Numbered from the stretch's first letter, positions 7,385 through 16,198 are shown. The stretch is 64,000 nt of DNA from Chitinophaga tropicalis (GCF_009758205.1 NZ_WRXN01000007.1:327210-391209), one strand, 5' to 3'. The notes: generated by a model not told the origin, from the sequence alone. A program made the numbers and translations.

Positions 7385-7415
7385 GGGTTACCAAAGCCGT
7401 ATAATACGTATTAAT
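7385..7415 (+). promoter_or_regulatory. GGGTTACC element in front of the sigma gene, copy c
   Basis: Plus-strand GGGTTACC at 7385-7392, then GTATTAAT at 7408-7415 after 15 bases. It is 25 bases upstream of the GTG start. If it is a true promoter, the mRNA would be nearly leaderless; it could instead be an operator. Autoregulation of the sigma gene is inferred. Confidence 0.4.
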
Positions 7416-7417
7416 AA

Positions 7418-7993
7418 GTGAAGCATAATCAGAACATAGAAAGGGATAGGGAGTTATTGCTGGGATTAGCCCGGAATGATGATAAAGCACTGGCAACCAT
7501 TTATACGGAAAATTTTCCATCCGTTCTCAGAATGGTACTCCAGTACAAAGGCTCTGAAGATGATGCAAAAGATCTTTTCCAGGAGGCAATGATCATTTTA
7601 TATGAGAAAGTGCAGCAGGACGAGTTTGACCTTTACAGCAAACTGAAAACCTTCCTTTATGCCATATGCCGCCATCTCTGGTTGAAAAAACAACAGAACG
7701 GCAGCTGGCAGCTGGCATTGCCCGATGAACTGGCGGAAATACTGCCGGGAGAAGACCTGAACATCACCCAGGAACACCAGCAGAAAGACCTGCAGTTCAC
7801 GATTATGGAACAGGCTATGGGAAATATGGGAGAACCCTGCAAGACCATCCTTGAAGATTATTATGTCAGGAAAATGTCCATGCAGGAAATCGCAGAGAAA
7901 TTTGGCTATACCAACTCGGAAAATGCCAAAAACCAGAAGTACAAATGCCTGATGCGCCTCAAAAAACTATTTTTTGATCAATATAAATCATAG
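7418..7993 (+). CDS. RNA polymerase sigma-70 family (ECF-like) factor
   Basis: A 191-residue sigma factor with region 2 (about 20-90, including LFQEAMIILYEKV and the YAICRHLWLKK stretch) and a C-terminal region 4 helix-turn-helix (about 140-185, with MQEIAEKFGY and NQKYKCLMRLKKLFF). It starts at GTG 7418 with no nearby in-frame ATG. The gene lies 12 bases upstream of a membrane-anchored protease whose N-terminus looks like an anti-sigma segment. A regulated sigma/membrane sensor pair is therefore likely. A GGGTTACC element stands just upstream. Confidence 0.88.
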   Translation: MKHNQNIERDRELLLGLARNDDKALATIYTENFPSVLRMVLQYKGSEDDAKDLFQEAMIILYEKVQQDEFDLYSKLKTFLYAICRHLWLKKQQNGSWQLALPDELAEILPGEDLNITQEHQQKDLQFTIMEQAMGNMGEPCKTILEDYYVRKMSMQEIAEKFGYTNSENAKNQKYKCLMRLKKLFFDQYKS

Positions 7994-8005
7994 GGATTAA
8001 GGGAG

Positions 8006-9091
8006 ATGAACGAATTTACATTAATACGTGATATTGAACGCTACCTGGAAGGCGAAATGACCGTGCAGGAAAAAACTGCATTTGAAGCATTACGTCAGTC
8101 CGATCCTGCCATCAACGCGCAGGTAGAGGCCCATATCCGGTTCATGCAGGAACTGGAAGGCTATGGCCGCCGTGTAGCACTGAAAGAGAAGATGGACCAT
8201 ATCCATTCTACTCTGGATATGGATGTATTAAGGAATATCACCCCTCCCGGCCCTGCAAGGGTAGTATCCATCAGCAGAAGAATGCTCACAAATATGGCCG
8301 CGGCCGCCTGCATAGCCCTGGTCACCTCCCTCTCTACCATTGCCCTAATGCAAAGGGCAAACAGGCAGAAAACCACAGCACAGTATGAAGACGTAAGACG
8401 TACGCTCAATAATATACAGCGCTCCCAGAACGCCCTCATCAACGATATCAACAGTAAAAAAAGAGCCCCCGCCAACCCCGGCACTTACGGAGGTACCGGC
8501 TTCGCCATCTCCAATAACGGGTACGTGGTTACCAACTACCACGTTGTAGCCGGCGCAGACTCTATTTATATTCAGAATACCAAAGGAGAAGCCTTCAAAG
8601 CCACCAGCGTATTTGAAGATATTTCAAGTGACCTGGCCATCCTGAAGATCACCGACAGTACCTTTAAAGGACAGGCCCTGCCCTACTCCCTCAAACCACA
8701 GAAAGCCCTCCGCGGCGAAGACGTATTCACCCTGGGCTATCCTCGTGATGAGATAGTTTATGGCGAAGGCTACATCAGCGCTCAGACCGGCTTTAACGGA
8801 GACAGTGCTGCCTACCAGGTATCCATCCCCGTCAATCCGGGCAACAGCGGCGCTCCCCTGATGGATAACAAAGGTGACGTAATAGGTATCGTTACCGGCA
8901 AACAAAGCACTTCAGACGGGATCGCTTTTGCAGTGAAATCAGCCCACCTGAAACGCCTGCTGGAAGAAATGCCAAAAGATAAACTGCCTAAAACACAATG
9001 GAACCATAAAAACCGCCTGGAAGGATTAAGTAGGGTTGAACAGGTGAAGAAACTGGAAGAGTTCGTATATATGGTAAAAGTGTATAACTAA
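8006..9091 (+). CDS. membrane-anchored trypsin-like (S1C/HtrA-type) serine protease with anti-sigma-like N-terminus
   Basis: A 361-residue fusion. Residues 1-75 form a helical cytosolic segment (ERYLEGEMTVQEKTAFEALRQSDP) like the start of Bacteroidota anti-sigma proteins. A single membrane segment lies at about 95-115. A trypsin-fold protease follows at about 155-320, with catalytic residues His179 (TNYHVV), Asp209 (SSDLAIL) and Ser281 (PGNSGAP). No PDZ domain is visible. It is directly downstream of the sigma gene, 12 bases away. A plausible role is an envelope protease whose cytosolic tail holds the sigma factor. The protease call is secure; the anti-sigma role is inferred from context and sequence style. 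Confidence 0.85.
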   Translation: MNEFTLIRDIERYLEGEMTVQEKTAFEALRQSDPAINAQVEAHIRFMQELEGYGRRVALKEKMDHIHSTLDMDVLRNITPPGPARVVSISRRMLTNMAAAACIALVTSLSTIALMQRANRQKTTAQYEDVRRTLNNIQRSQNALINDINSKKRAPANPGTYGGTGFAISNNGYVVTNYHVVAGADSIYIQNTKGEAFKATSVFEDISSDLAILKITDSTFKGQALPYSLKPQKALRGEDVFTLGYPRDEIVYGEGYISAQTGFNGDSAAYQVSIPVNPGNSGAPLMDNKGDVIGIVTGKQSTSDGIAFAVKSAHLKRLLEEMPKDKLPKTQWNHKNRLEGLSRVEQVKKLEEFVYMVKVYN

Positions 9092-9122
9092 GATATTATT
9101 TCTATTGACCTCTGCATTTGTT

Positions 9123-9152
9123 AATGGCCACTCTGTCTGCAGAGTGGCCATT
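9123..9152. terminator. bidirectional terminator between convergent genes
   Basis: Perfect 13-base arms (9123-9135 and 9140-9152) with loop TCTG, followed on plus by GCTTTTAT. It separates the protease gene from the convergent 9172-9888 gene. Confidence 0.85.
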
Positions 9153-9171
9153 GCTTTTATAATAAGTCAGT

Positions 9172-9888
9172 CTATTTCTTCCAGGCCCTGTACTTGTCAG
9201 TTATCCAGTAAATGAGGTCCTCCTGGCGCAAACTGCGCATGGTATTATAATCCGGGTAATTCTCCCTCATAAACAACCGGAGAGAATCTCCCTTCAGCCG
9301 CGTTACCTGGCTCACAAACCCCGGAGTGAACCTGGAATCAATATATCTCTCCTCCTCTGCCTCGGCAAAGATCTTCTTAAACTCACGCTTCTGCTTTTCT
9401 TTTCTGGAATAACGGGTAAAAGGACTGAATACAATACCAGCGCCTACCGGCGTACTACCCCCTGCCAGCGGCTTGTTAGGATTCTCCAGTATATAGGAAA
9501 ACTGCTCCCTCCTGTTAATGGAATCCACCTGGTAAGGCGTATACTGTGAACTTACTTCCACGCTGTGCAACTGCCTCGTTTCTACCTTCAGGGAAATCTC
9601 CCTGGTTTCCGTACCACTGCTCTGCGTAATAGGAATACTGTCAGGCCTGTATCCAAGGAAGGAGAATACGATAATGTCTCCCTTACTGCCCGTTATTTTG
9701 TAAAAACCACCCTTGTCTGAATAAGTTCTGCGGCCGGTACTTTTATTGGTAACGCTGGCATAGGGCAAAACCAGGCCGTTCTCCTTATCCACGACGGACC
9801 CTGTCAATGTTACCTGTTGCGCCTGCGCATATCCGGGCAGTAAACCACAGCAGCAAAGCAGGATGATCCCTGTGATGATTCTTTTCAT
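9172..9888 (-). CDS. secreted protein with carboxypeptidase-like regulatory domain
   Basis: A 238-residue protein with a signal peptide (about 1-23, ending AQAQ). A beta-sandwich domain of the CarboxypepD_reg type follows (about 26-105: VTLTGSVVDKENGLVLPYASVTNKSTGRRTYSDKGGF is a typical start). The C-terminal half is less recognisable (YSRKEKQKREF, then a charged stretch). Such proteins in Bacteroidota are usually periplasmic or outer-membrane. It is monocistronic, between two terminators. Specific function unknown. Confidence 0.75.
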   Translation of the reverse strand: MKRIITGIILLCCCGLLPGYAQAQQVTLTGSVVDKENGLVLPYASVTNKSTGRRTYSDKGGFYKITGSKGDIIVFSFLGYRPDSIPITQSSGTETREISLKVETRQLHSVEVSSQYTPYQVDSINRREQFSYILENPNKPLAGGSTPVGAGIVFSPFTRYSRKEKQKREFKKIFAEAEEERYIDSRFTPGFVSQVTRLKGDSLRLFMRENYPDYNTMRSLRQEDLIYWITDKYRAWKK

Positions 9889-9930
9889 GTATCTGTCTGA
9901 ATTTATGCTGGTAAGTTCTTAAAAATAAAC

Positions 9931-9955
9931 AAAAAAACCTCCCGTTTCCGGGAGG
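9931..9955 (-). terminator. terminator of the csbD-like operon
   Basis: CCTCCCG and CGGGAGG arms (9938-9944, 9949-9955) with a four-base loop. The minus-strand 3' side continues into seven Ts (9937-9931). It follows the two-gene operon ending at 9998. Confidence 0.85.
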
Positions 9956-9997
9956 CTTCCTGTTAAAATTATACTTAATAATGAATAAAGTTCTCTA

Positions 9998-10150
9998 TCA
10001 CACCCTCGAGCCCCTGATAATCTGCAGCAAAATAGCTATGATGGCTATTACCAGCAGAATATGTATCAGACCTCCTGCAGAATACACAAAAAATCCCAAC
10101 AACCAACCAATAATCAGAATTACAGCAATGATATACAAAAGGCTTCCCAT
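9998..10150 (-). CDS. Lmo0937-family small membrane protein
   Basis: A 50-residue frame, ATG at 10150-10148 and TGA at 10000-9998. Nearly all of it is hydrophobic: MGSLLYIIAVILIIGWLLGF and then a second membrane helix ending LLQIIRGSRV. The family of very short two-helix proteins is common in Bacteroidota and is often found beside stress genes. The ATG lies one base after the stop of the csbD-like gene, so the two are co-transcribed. Function unknown; membrane stress is a reasonable guess from the partner. Confidence 0.8.
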   Translation of the reverse strand: MGSLLYIIAVILIIGWLLGFFVYSAGGLIHILLVIAIIAILLQIIRGSRV

Positions 10151-10151
10151 G

Positions 10152-10337
10152 TTACGCAGATTTTATCAGTTTAATAATTTCTTCCCTCGATTTTCCCAGC
10201 TTTTGCTGCAACTTACCAATCAAACGGTCTTCCTGACCTTCTTCATACAACAGATCATCGTCACTCAGATCTGCATACTGCTGTTTGATCTTCCCTTTTA
10301 GTTCATTCCATTTGCCTTTAATCTCTAAGGTATCCAT
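10152..10337 (-). CDS. CsbD-family stress protein
   Basis: About 61 residues. The motif GKWNELKGKIKQQYADLSDDDL followed by GKLQQKLGKSREEI is typical of CsbD-like proteins, small hydrophilic proteins induced by general stress in other bacteria. Two ATGs are possible (10343 and 10337); the second gives the usual MxxxxxKGKW start. It forms an operon with the Lmo0937-like gene. Molecular function is not known for the family. Confidence 0.85.
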   Translation of the reverse strand: MDTLEIKGKWNELKGKIKQQYADLSDDDLLYEEGQEDRLIGKLQQKLGKSREEIIKLIKSA

Positions 10338-10404
10338 AAACATTACTTTTTTTGGGTGAACAATACCTGGGAAAATCCAAAGACTATGCCAGTGGCACCA
10401 CCGG

Positions 10405-11355
10405 CTAATAAGCCAGCGCCGCTATCCTGGTATTGAACCGCCGGCTTTCACCTGCCATCAGGGTAACCAGGCCCATACCATTATTGAACGCATTGGGAAC
10501 ACCCGTAAGGTTCTCTATAGCAATACTGCGGCGGTGAGGAGGAATATATAACTGTAATACAGGATATGCATTGTCAGGATGAAACGCAATAATCACCTTT
10601 TTCATAGGGTCCCGAAGGGTACACAAAGCATGATGCGCCGAAAAGTCCAGCAGGAAAGAATTATCCAGCTCTATCCCGGCCAGGGAAGTGAAGCCGGTAA
10701 ACCGGTTATAGGGTAATACCTTACCCGTTGGCACCAGTTGCGCATTAAATTCCACTATTTGTTCCGATGCAAACTGTAGTTCCAGTTCATCTACCGGAGT
10801 ACCGGTAGTAAAATAAGGATGCCATCCGTCCATCAGCGGCATAGCCTTGCCGGAAAGATTCCTGATAGTAGTGATAATATGCAGCTGCTGCTCTTCTTCC
10901 AGCCGGTACTGCACCTCACAGCCATAAGGGAACGGATAACCATCGTCTGATCCGTCATAATGATGTTCCAGCACCAGGAGAGCGCCACTTTCATCTGCCT
11001 GCTGCGTTTTTACAGTGAACGCTGCGTCGTATAACAATCCGTGTATACAACTGCCGGGAGCAATGGCCTTCTGTATCGTATATTCCCTGTCTTCCCACTG
11101 GTATGTGCCACCGGGAATACGGCAGGCATAAGGACTTAACTTGGCGCTCTTGAAATATTCAGGCAGGTTCTCCCTGTAATCGTCCAGGCTGCTGTAATTA
11201 TCAATAACATTCAGCAATTGCCCGTCATGCGGTATCCTGAACGCATGCAGCATAGCGCTATGTGCAGGAATGATCTCTACCTGTACACCGCTTTCCCCGT
11301 CTTTCAGTGCTATTATATCAAAGCCGGACTCCCGGAATGTGTGGATTGAAAACAT
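10405..11355 (-). CDS. aldose 1-epimerase (galactose mutarotase-like)
   Basis: A 316-residue beta-sandwich enzyme that interconverts alpha and beta anomers of aldoses. Visible family features are the CIHGLLYD and DGWHPYF segments, with the likely catalytic histidines, and IAIENLTGVPNAFN, with the general-base Glu. It lies downstream of xylA on the same strand, although a terminator-like hairpin at 11415-11445 stands between them. It may serve xylose use by supplying the anomer accepted by the isomerase. Substrate is inferred from context. Confidence 0.88.
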   Translation of the reverse strand: MFSIHTFRESGFDIIALKDGESGVQVEIIPAHSAMLHAFRIPHDGQLLNVIDNYSSLDDYRENLPEYFKSAKLSPYACRIPGGTYQWEDREYTIQKAIAPGSCIHGLLYDAAFTVKTQQADESGALLVLEHHYDGSDDGYPFPYGCEVQYRLEEEQQLHIITTIRNLSGKAMPLMDGWHPYFTTGTPVDELELQFASEQIVEFNAQLVPTGKVLPYNRFTGFTSLAGIELDNSFLLDFSAHHALCTLRDPMKKVIIAFHPDNAYPVLQLYIPPHRRSIAIENLTGVPNAFNNGMGLVTLMAGESRRFNTRIAALAY

Positions 11356-11414
11356 AAAACAAGTTACATAAAGTTGCGGCAGTTTGAAAGCATCCGGGTT
11401 TCAGATATAGCCAA

Positions 11415-11445
11415 TAAAAAAAGGCTGTATCATAAGATACAGCCT
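11415..11445 (-). terminator. terminator after xylA
   Basis: Ten-base perfect arms (11422-11431 and 11436-11445) with a four-base loop. The minus-strand 3' end runs into a T-tract (11421-11415). It lies 23 bases after the xylA stop and before the epimerase gene. Confidence 0.82.
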
Positions 11446-11467
11446 CTGAATCAGATAATAATCAGTC

Positions 11468-12796
11468 TTAAATATACTGGTTGATAATATTCTCCAGCCA
11501 TTCCTGACGCCCACTGGTCAGCTTAGGCTCACCATTGCTGATAGCAAAGCTGCGCAGGTCTTCCAGGGTCAGCTTACCCTCTTCAAACTCTTTTCCTTTA
11601 CCACTGTCAAAAGACGCATAACGGTCCTTACGGAACTGCTTATACGGAGATTCTGCCAGTACCTTTTCCGCAATGATAGCAGAACGTGCAAAGGAATCAA
11701 TACCACCAATATGCGCATGGAAGATGTCTTCCAGGTCTGTAGAGTTACGGCGCGCCTTTGCGTCAAAGTTCACACCACCACCACTGAAACCACCCGCTTC
11801 CAGGATCACCAGCATAAATTCCACCATCTCATTCAGGTTCATGGGGAACTGGTCAGTGTCCCAGCCATTCTGGTAATCACCACGGTTAGCATCTATGCTG
11901 CCCAGCATATCTGCATCTGCAGCTACCTGCAGCTCATGCTGGAAAGTATGGCCAGCCAGTGTAGCATGGTTTACTTCAAGGTTCAGTTTGAAATCTTTAT
12001 CCAGGCCGTAATGACGCAGGAAACCAATAACGGTGGCCGCATCATAGTCGTACTGGTGCTTGGTAGGCTCACAAGGTTTAGGCTCAATGAAGAATGTACC
12101 TTTAAAACCCTGTTTACGTGCATAGTCTTTTGCAACTGTCAGGAATTTAGCCAGGTGCTCCTGCTCACGTTTCATATTGGTGTTGAGCAGGGTCATATAA
12201 CCTTCACGGCCACCCCAGAACACATAGTTCTCACCTCCCAGCGCAATAGTTGCATCGAGGGAGTTTTTCACCTGTGTACCCGCATATGCCAGTACAGCAA
12301 AGTCAGGGTTGGTGGAAGCGCCGTTCATATAACGCGGGTTACTGAACACATTGGCAGTACCCCACAGCAGCTTCACGCCGCTGGCTTTTTGCTTTTCCTT
12401 TGCGTAATCCACTATCTTCTGCATACGGCTTTCATACTCGCTGATAGTAGCTCCCTCATCTACCAGGTCCACATCGTGGAAACAGTAATAAGGCACGCCC
12501 AGTTTGGTGATAAATTCAAATGCTGCATCCATTTTATCTTTCGCGCTCTGCACAGCATCTGTAGCTGTAAGCCAGGGGAAAGCCTTGGTGCCGGGACCGA
12601 AAGGATCTCCACCCGTTCCGCAGAAGGTATGCCAGTAAGACACTGCAAAGCGGAACAGCTCCTTCATCGTTTTCCCACCGATTTTTCTGTTCTCATCATA
12701 CCATTTGTATGCAAATGGATTTGTTGACTGGGGACCTTCATAAGCAATCTTGCCGATGCCTTTGAAGTACTCCTGATTCCCTAATGTGATGCTCAT
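11468..12796 (-). CDS. xylA: xylose isomerase (class II)
   Basis: Converts D-xylose to D-xylulose with two divalent metals. The 442 residues and the N-terminal extension (YFKGIGKIAYEGPQSTNPFAYKWY) mark the long class II form. The catalytic His107 lies in CFHDVDLVDEG, and the FIEPKPCEPTKHQYDYD stretch carries metal ligands. It follows xylB by 71 bases and is ended by a terminator. A long plus-strand open frame opposite it is a shadow of xylA. Confidence 0.97.
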   Translation of the reverse strand: MSITLGNQEYFKGIGKIAYEGPQSTNPFAYKWYDENRKIGGKTMKELFRFAVSYWHTFCGTGGDPFGPGTKAFPWLTATDAVQSAKDKMDAAFEFITKLGVPYYCFHDVDLVDEGATISEYESRMQKIVDYAKEKQKASGVKLLWGTANVFSNPRYMNGASTNPDFAVLAYAGTQVKNSLDATIALGGENYVFWGGREGYMTLLNTNMKREQEHLAKFLTVAKDYARKQGFKGTFFIEPKPCEPTKHQYDYDAATVIGFLRHYGLDKDFKLNLEVNHATLAGHTFQHELQVAADADMLGSIDANRGDYQNGWDTDQFPMNLNEMVEFMLVILEAGGFSGGGVNFDAKARRNSTDLEDIFHAHIGGIDSFARSAIIAEKVLAESPYKQFRKDRYASFDSGKGKEFEEGKLTLEDLRSFAISNGEPKLTSGRQEWLENIINQYI

Positions 12797-12867
12797 TTTC
12801 TTTGTTTTTTGAATTCAGAACGTGTGTGTATGTGTATGTGAACTGCGTGTAACCGTAGTATCCCGGT

Positions 12868-14349
12868 TTATTTAATAATATTCTGAAGGCCATTAAGCCA
12901 GCCCTGGTATATCTCACCATATTGCTGCTGCAGTGCGGCATCCGGTTCAATAGTGGCCAGGCATTCCATTCCGCGGAAAGCCTCTTTCTCTGTATATAAA
13001 CCTGCACCTATTCCTGCAGCACGTGCAGCCCCCTGGGCCCCATCCGTATTATACAGCTCTATTACAACGTTGGCGGTATTGGCAAATACTTCACGGAAAA
13101 GCGGACTAAGGAACATATTCGCCTTTCCTGCTCTTACACGGTGTATATCAAGCCCCATATCTGTCATGATGTCCATGCCATACTTGAGAGCAAACACAAT
13201 ACCTTCCTGTCCTGCACGCAGCAGGTGTTCCCGGCTGTGTATGTTGAAGTTGATATCTGTAAATACCGCTCCCGTATCTTTATTGGCCAGTATACGTTCT
13301 GCACCGTTCCCGAATGGGTAAATATGCAGTCCGCGGGCACCCGCCGGCGCTTTCGCTGCCAGTGCGTTCATCTCGTCATATGCCAGGTTACCACTCACCT
13401 GCCTTAACCAGCTGTTAAGGATACCTGTGCCGTTAAGACACATCAGCACCCCGTTACGGGCAGCTTCGGGAGTGTCGTTCACATGAACAAAGGTATTGAC
13501 ACGACTCTGCTGGTCAAATGCAATATGATCATGCACCGCATATACCACTCCGGAAGTACCCGCTGTAGTAGCAGCTTCTCCGGGTTGTAATACATTCAGA
13601 GAGAAAGCATTGTTAGGCTGATCTCCTGCCCTGTAGGTAACAGGTATACCTGGAGCCAGTCCCAGCAGGGCTGCTGCTTCAGGAGTTACCCTTCCCTGTA
13701 CGCCGAAAGTAGGTACTATAGCAGATAACAGGCTTTCATCAATATTATAGTGTTTCAGCAGCACCTGCGATACCTGCCTGCCGCTGAAGTCCCAGAAGAT
13801 CCCTTCAGACAGGCCTGAAACAGTGGTAGCCGCTTCTCCTGTAAGGCGCATGGCAATAAAATCGCCGGGCAGCATGATCTTATGGATCTTTTTGTATACC
13901 TCCGGCTCATATTGCTGTACCCAACGGAGCTTGGAAGCGGTAAAGTTACCAGGCGAGTTTAACAGGTACTGTAAGGACCAGTTCTGTCCCAGGCTGTTGA
14001 AAGCCTCATTACCTATTTCCACAGCACGGCTGTCACACCAGATAATGGAAGGACGCAACACCTGCTGCGCAGCATCCACACATACCAGTCCATGCATCTG
14101 GTAAGCAATACCTATAGCAGCAACAGCATCTCCTTTAAAAGAATGCTGCTGCTGTAATTTTTTAGTTGCGTTCTGTATTTCCTTCCACCACATCTCTGGG
14201 TCCTGCTCTGCCCAACCGGCAACCGGCGCCTGCATAGGCATTTCCTGTGAAGGGCTGATAGCTGTGGCAAGACATTTTCCCGTTTCCGTATCCAGCAATG
14301 CCGCTTTCACAGAGGAAGACCCGATATCGTATCCAATCGTATATTTCAT
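12868..14349 (-). CDS. xylB: xylulokinase
   Basis: Phosphorylates D-xylulose to xylulose 5-phosphate for the pentose phosphate pathway. A 493-residue FGGY-family sugar kinase with an N-terminal phosphate loop (YDIGSSSVKAALLD) and the ATP-site segment AGTSGVVYAV. The middle ICYQMHGL-like stretch (IGIAYQMHGLV) fits xylulokinases. It lies between the symporter gene, about 39 bases upstream, and xylA. Assignment is strong from family motifs plus the neighbouring xylA. Confidence 0.95.
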   Translation of the reverse strand: MKYTIGYDIGSSSVKAALLDTETGKCLATAISPSQEMPMQAPVAGWAEQDPEMWWKEIQNATKKLQQQHSFKGDAVAAIGIAYQMHGLVCVDAAQQVLRPSIIWCDSRAVEIGNEAFNSLGQNWSLQYLLNSPGNFTASKLRWVQQYEPEVYKKIHKIMLPGDFIAMRLTGEAATTVSGLSEGIFWDFSGRQVSQVLLKHYNIDESLLSAIVPTFGVQGRVTPEAAALLGLAPGIPVTYRAGDQPNNAFSLNVLQPGEAATTAGTSGVVYAVHDHIAFDQQSRVNTFVHVNDTPEAARNGVLMCLNGTGILNSWLRQVSGNLAYDEMNALAAKAPAGARGLHIYPFGNGAERILANKDTGAVFTDINFNIHSREHLLRAGQEGIVFALKYGMDIMTDMGLDIHRVRAGKANMFLSPLFREVFANTANVVIELYNTDGAQGAARAAGIGAGLYTEKEAFRGMECLATIEPDAALQQQYGEIYQGWLNGLQNIIK

Positions 14350-14388
14350 ATAAGCAAAATCAATTTTAATGGATGCTACTGCCTTCTG

Positions 14389-16095
14389 TTACCAGAAAAT
14401 AGTATACAATGCAACCAGGATACCGCATATCAGTAATGCAGTTACAGTAAATGCCATAGATGGTTTGAACATAGAAGTATCCACTTCCAGTGCATGCGCA
14501 GTCTCTATCTGCTCCCCGTTATCTAATGTAATCACCTTAGGTTTAGCCGGTGCTATCAGGGAGATGATCACCATACCTATCACACATACCACAAACACAA
14601 TACCCATACGGTCCAGGAATGGTATTTCATATACTCCTTCTGTATTCGGAACAGCAAAACCAAAATCATACAGTCCGGAAAGATCTACACCCAAAGGCAG
14701 TGATTTCAGCACTATAGACAGGGCAAAACCTCCTATCATGGCAAACAGCGCCGCATTAGGCGTAGTGCGTTTCCAGAAGAAGCCCAGTATGAACATGGCG
14801 AAGATACCCGGAGATACAAAGCCTGTATATTCCTGGATGAACTGGAAACCGCCTTTCTTGTCAATACCTAAGAATGGAGAGATGATGATAGCCAGGATCA
14901 TAGCAACTACTACCACTACACGGCCAATGTTCACGATCTGCTTTTCACCGGCATTCCTGTTAAAGATCTCTTTATAAATATCGAGAGAGAAGATAGTAGA
15001 GATACTGTTGGCTTTACCTGCCAGAGACGCTACCACCGCTGCTGTCAGCGCCGCAAACGCCAGACCTTTCATACCCGCAGGCAGGAGGTTCATCAGCACA
15101 GGATAAGCATTGTCAGGGCTCAGCTCACCACCTTTGATCATCTCTGCCTGGAACATACCCTGAGAGTGGAGTACATAAGCAGCAATACCCGGCAGCACCA
15201 CTATTACAGGCATCAGCAGTTTCAGGAAACCTGCAAACAGCAGACCGCTGCGGGCAGTTTTCAGATCAGCGCCCAATGCACGTTGTGTAATGTACTGGTT
15301 ACATCCCCAATAGTTCAGGTTCACGATCCACATACCACCTATCAGCACTGTCAAACCTGGCAGGTCAAGATAATGCGGGTCATCCTTTTTCAGGATCATG
15401 TGGAAATGCTCATCAGCATGTTTTGTCAGCAGGCTGAATCCTTTCATTACACCCGTTTCACCAAAATGCTCAGACACCAGGTTCAGGGCAAGGTATGTAG
15501 TAGCCAGACCACCCAGTATCAGGAAGAACACCTGGATCACATCCGTATAACCGATCACCTTCATACCACCCAGCGTGATAATAACGGCAAAAACGGCAAT
15601 GAGGCTCATACATACATAGAAGTTGATACCTGAAATAGTATTTATGGCCAGCGCCCCCAGGTAAAGAATGGAAGTCAGGTTCACCACCACGTACAAGAGC
15701 AGCCAGAACACCGCCATAATTGTACTCACCGTCTTGTTATAACGGGTAAGCAGGAACTGCGGCATCGTATAGATCTTGTTCTTAAGATAGATGGGCAGGA
15801 AAAAGACGGCAACAATAATAAGAGTAGCAGCCGCCATCCATTCATAAGTGGAAATAGCAAGACCGATAGAGAAACCGGAACCTGCCATACCAATAAACTG
15901 TTCTGCAGAGATATTGGAAGCGATCAGGGACGCTCCGATAGCCCACCATGTCAACGATCCTTCCGCCAGGAAGAAATCTTTGGAATCAGTCGTCTTTCGT
16001 TTTTTCTTTTGGTAGATATAGAGTCCGTATCCGGCAACAATCACGAAATACACCAAGAAAACAACATAATCGAGGAATTGTAAGCTCTTTTGCAT
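14389..16095 (-). CDS. sodium:sugar symporter (SSS family), probable xylose uptake
   Basis: A 568-residue inner-membrane protein with about 13-14 hydrophobic helices of the SSS/SGLT fold. The N-terminal FFLAEGSLTWWAIGASLIASNISAEQF segment carries the typical SSS sodium-site residues. It is the first gene of the operon with xylB and xylA, so D-xylose is the likely substrate. The perfect palindrome at 16150-16172 lies about 55 bases upstream of its ATG. Confidence 0.9.
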   Translation of the reverse strand: MQKSLQFLDYVVFLVYFVIVAGYGLYIYQKKKRKTTDSKDFFLAEGSLTWWAIGASLIASNISAEQFIGMAGSGFSIGLAISTYEWMAAATLIIVAVFFLPIYLKNKIYTMPQFLLTRYNKTVSTIMAVFWLLLYVVVNLTSILYLGALAINTISGINFYVCMSLIAVFAVIITLGGMKVIGYTDVIQVFFLILGGLATTYLALNLVSEHFGETGVMKGFSLLTKHADEHFHMILKKDDPHYLDLPGLTVLIGGMWIVNLNYWGCNQYITQRALGADLKTARSGLLFAGFLKLLMPVIVVLPGIAAYVLHSQGMFQAEMIKGGELSPDNAYPVLMNLLPAGMKGLAFAALTAAVVASLAGKANSISTIFSLDIYKEIFNRNAGEKQIVNIGRVVVVVAMILAIIISPFLGIDKKGGFQFIQEYTGFVSPGIFAMFILGFFWKRTTPNAALFAMIGGFALSIVLKSLPLGVDLSGLYDFGFAVPNTEGVYEIPFLDRMGIVFVVCVIGMVIISLIAPAKPKVITLDNGEQIETAHALEVDTSMFKPSMAFTVTALLICGILVALYTIFW

Positions 16096-16149
16096 AAAAA
16101 AAACGTGGTGAAAAATAAATGAGGAATCAATATAGCAACATTTTTTTTA

Positions 16150-16172
16150 TTAAACGTAAATTTTACGTTTAA
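16150..16172. promoter_or_regulatory. 23-bp perfect palindrome, candidate xylose operator
   Basis: TTAAACGTAAA, a central T, then TTTACGTTTAA. The arms are 11 bases each with no mismatch. It sits upstream of the symporter-xylB-xylA operon, overlapping the region expected for the -33 element. No regulator gene is in the window. The binding protein is unknown. Confidence 0.6.
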
Positions 16173-16198
16173 AATTATTTTGTCTTGTGAAGTGGAAT

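Larger units (their letters stand above)
7134..7417. other. divergent regulatory region between lipoprotein and sigma gene
   Basis: No convincing gene was found. The region holds two further GGGTTACC elements (7285-7278 on minus, 7385-7392 on plus). It is otherwise A/T-rich with an Ala/Ser-coding-looking stretch at 7150-7230 that lacks a start codon. Confidence 0.5.

Noticed and set aside
7399..7405. GTATAAT as a -10 element for the sigma gene
   Set aside because: Only six bases separate it from GGGTTACC, too close for a promoter; the later GTATTAAT was preferred, and even that is tentative.
11711..12727. Long plus-strand open frame of 338 codons opposite xylA
   Set aside because: It is a mirror of the xylA coding frame; the translation is low in recognisable motifs and rich in His, Cys and Gln as expected of a shadow. 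xylA itself is unambiguous.
12815..12850. GT-rich stretch between xylB and xylA as a simple repeat
   Set aside because: Too short and imperfect to call.
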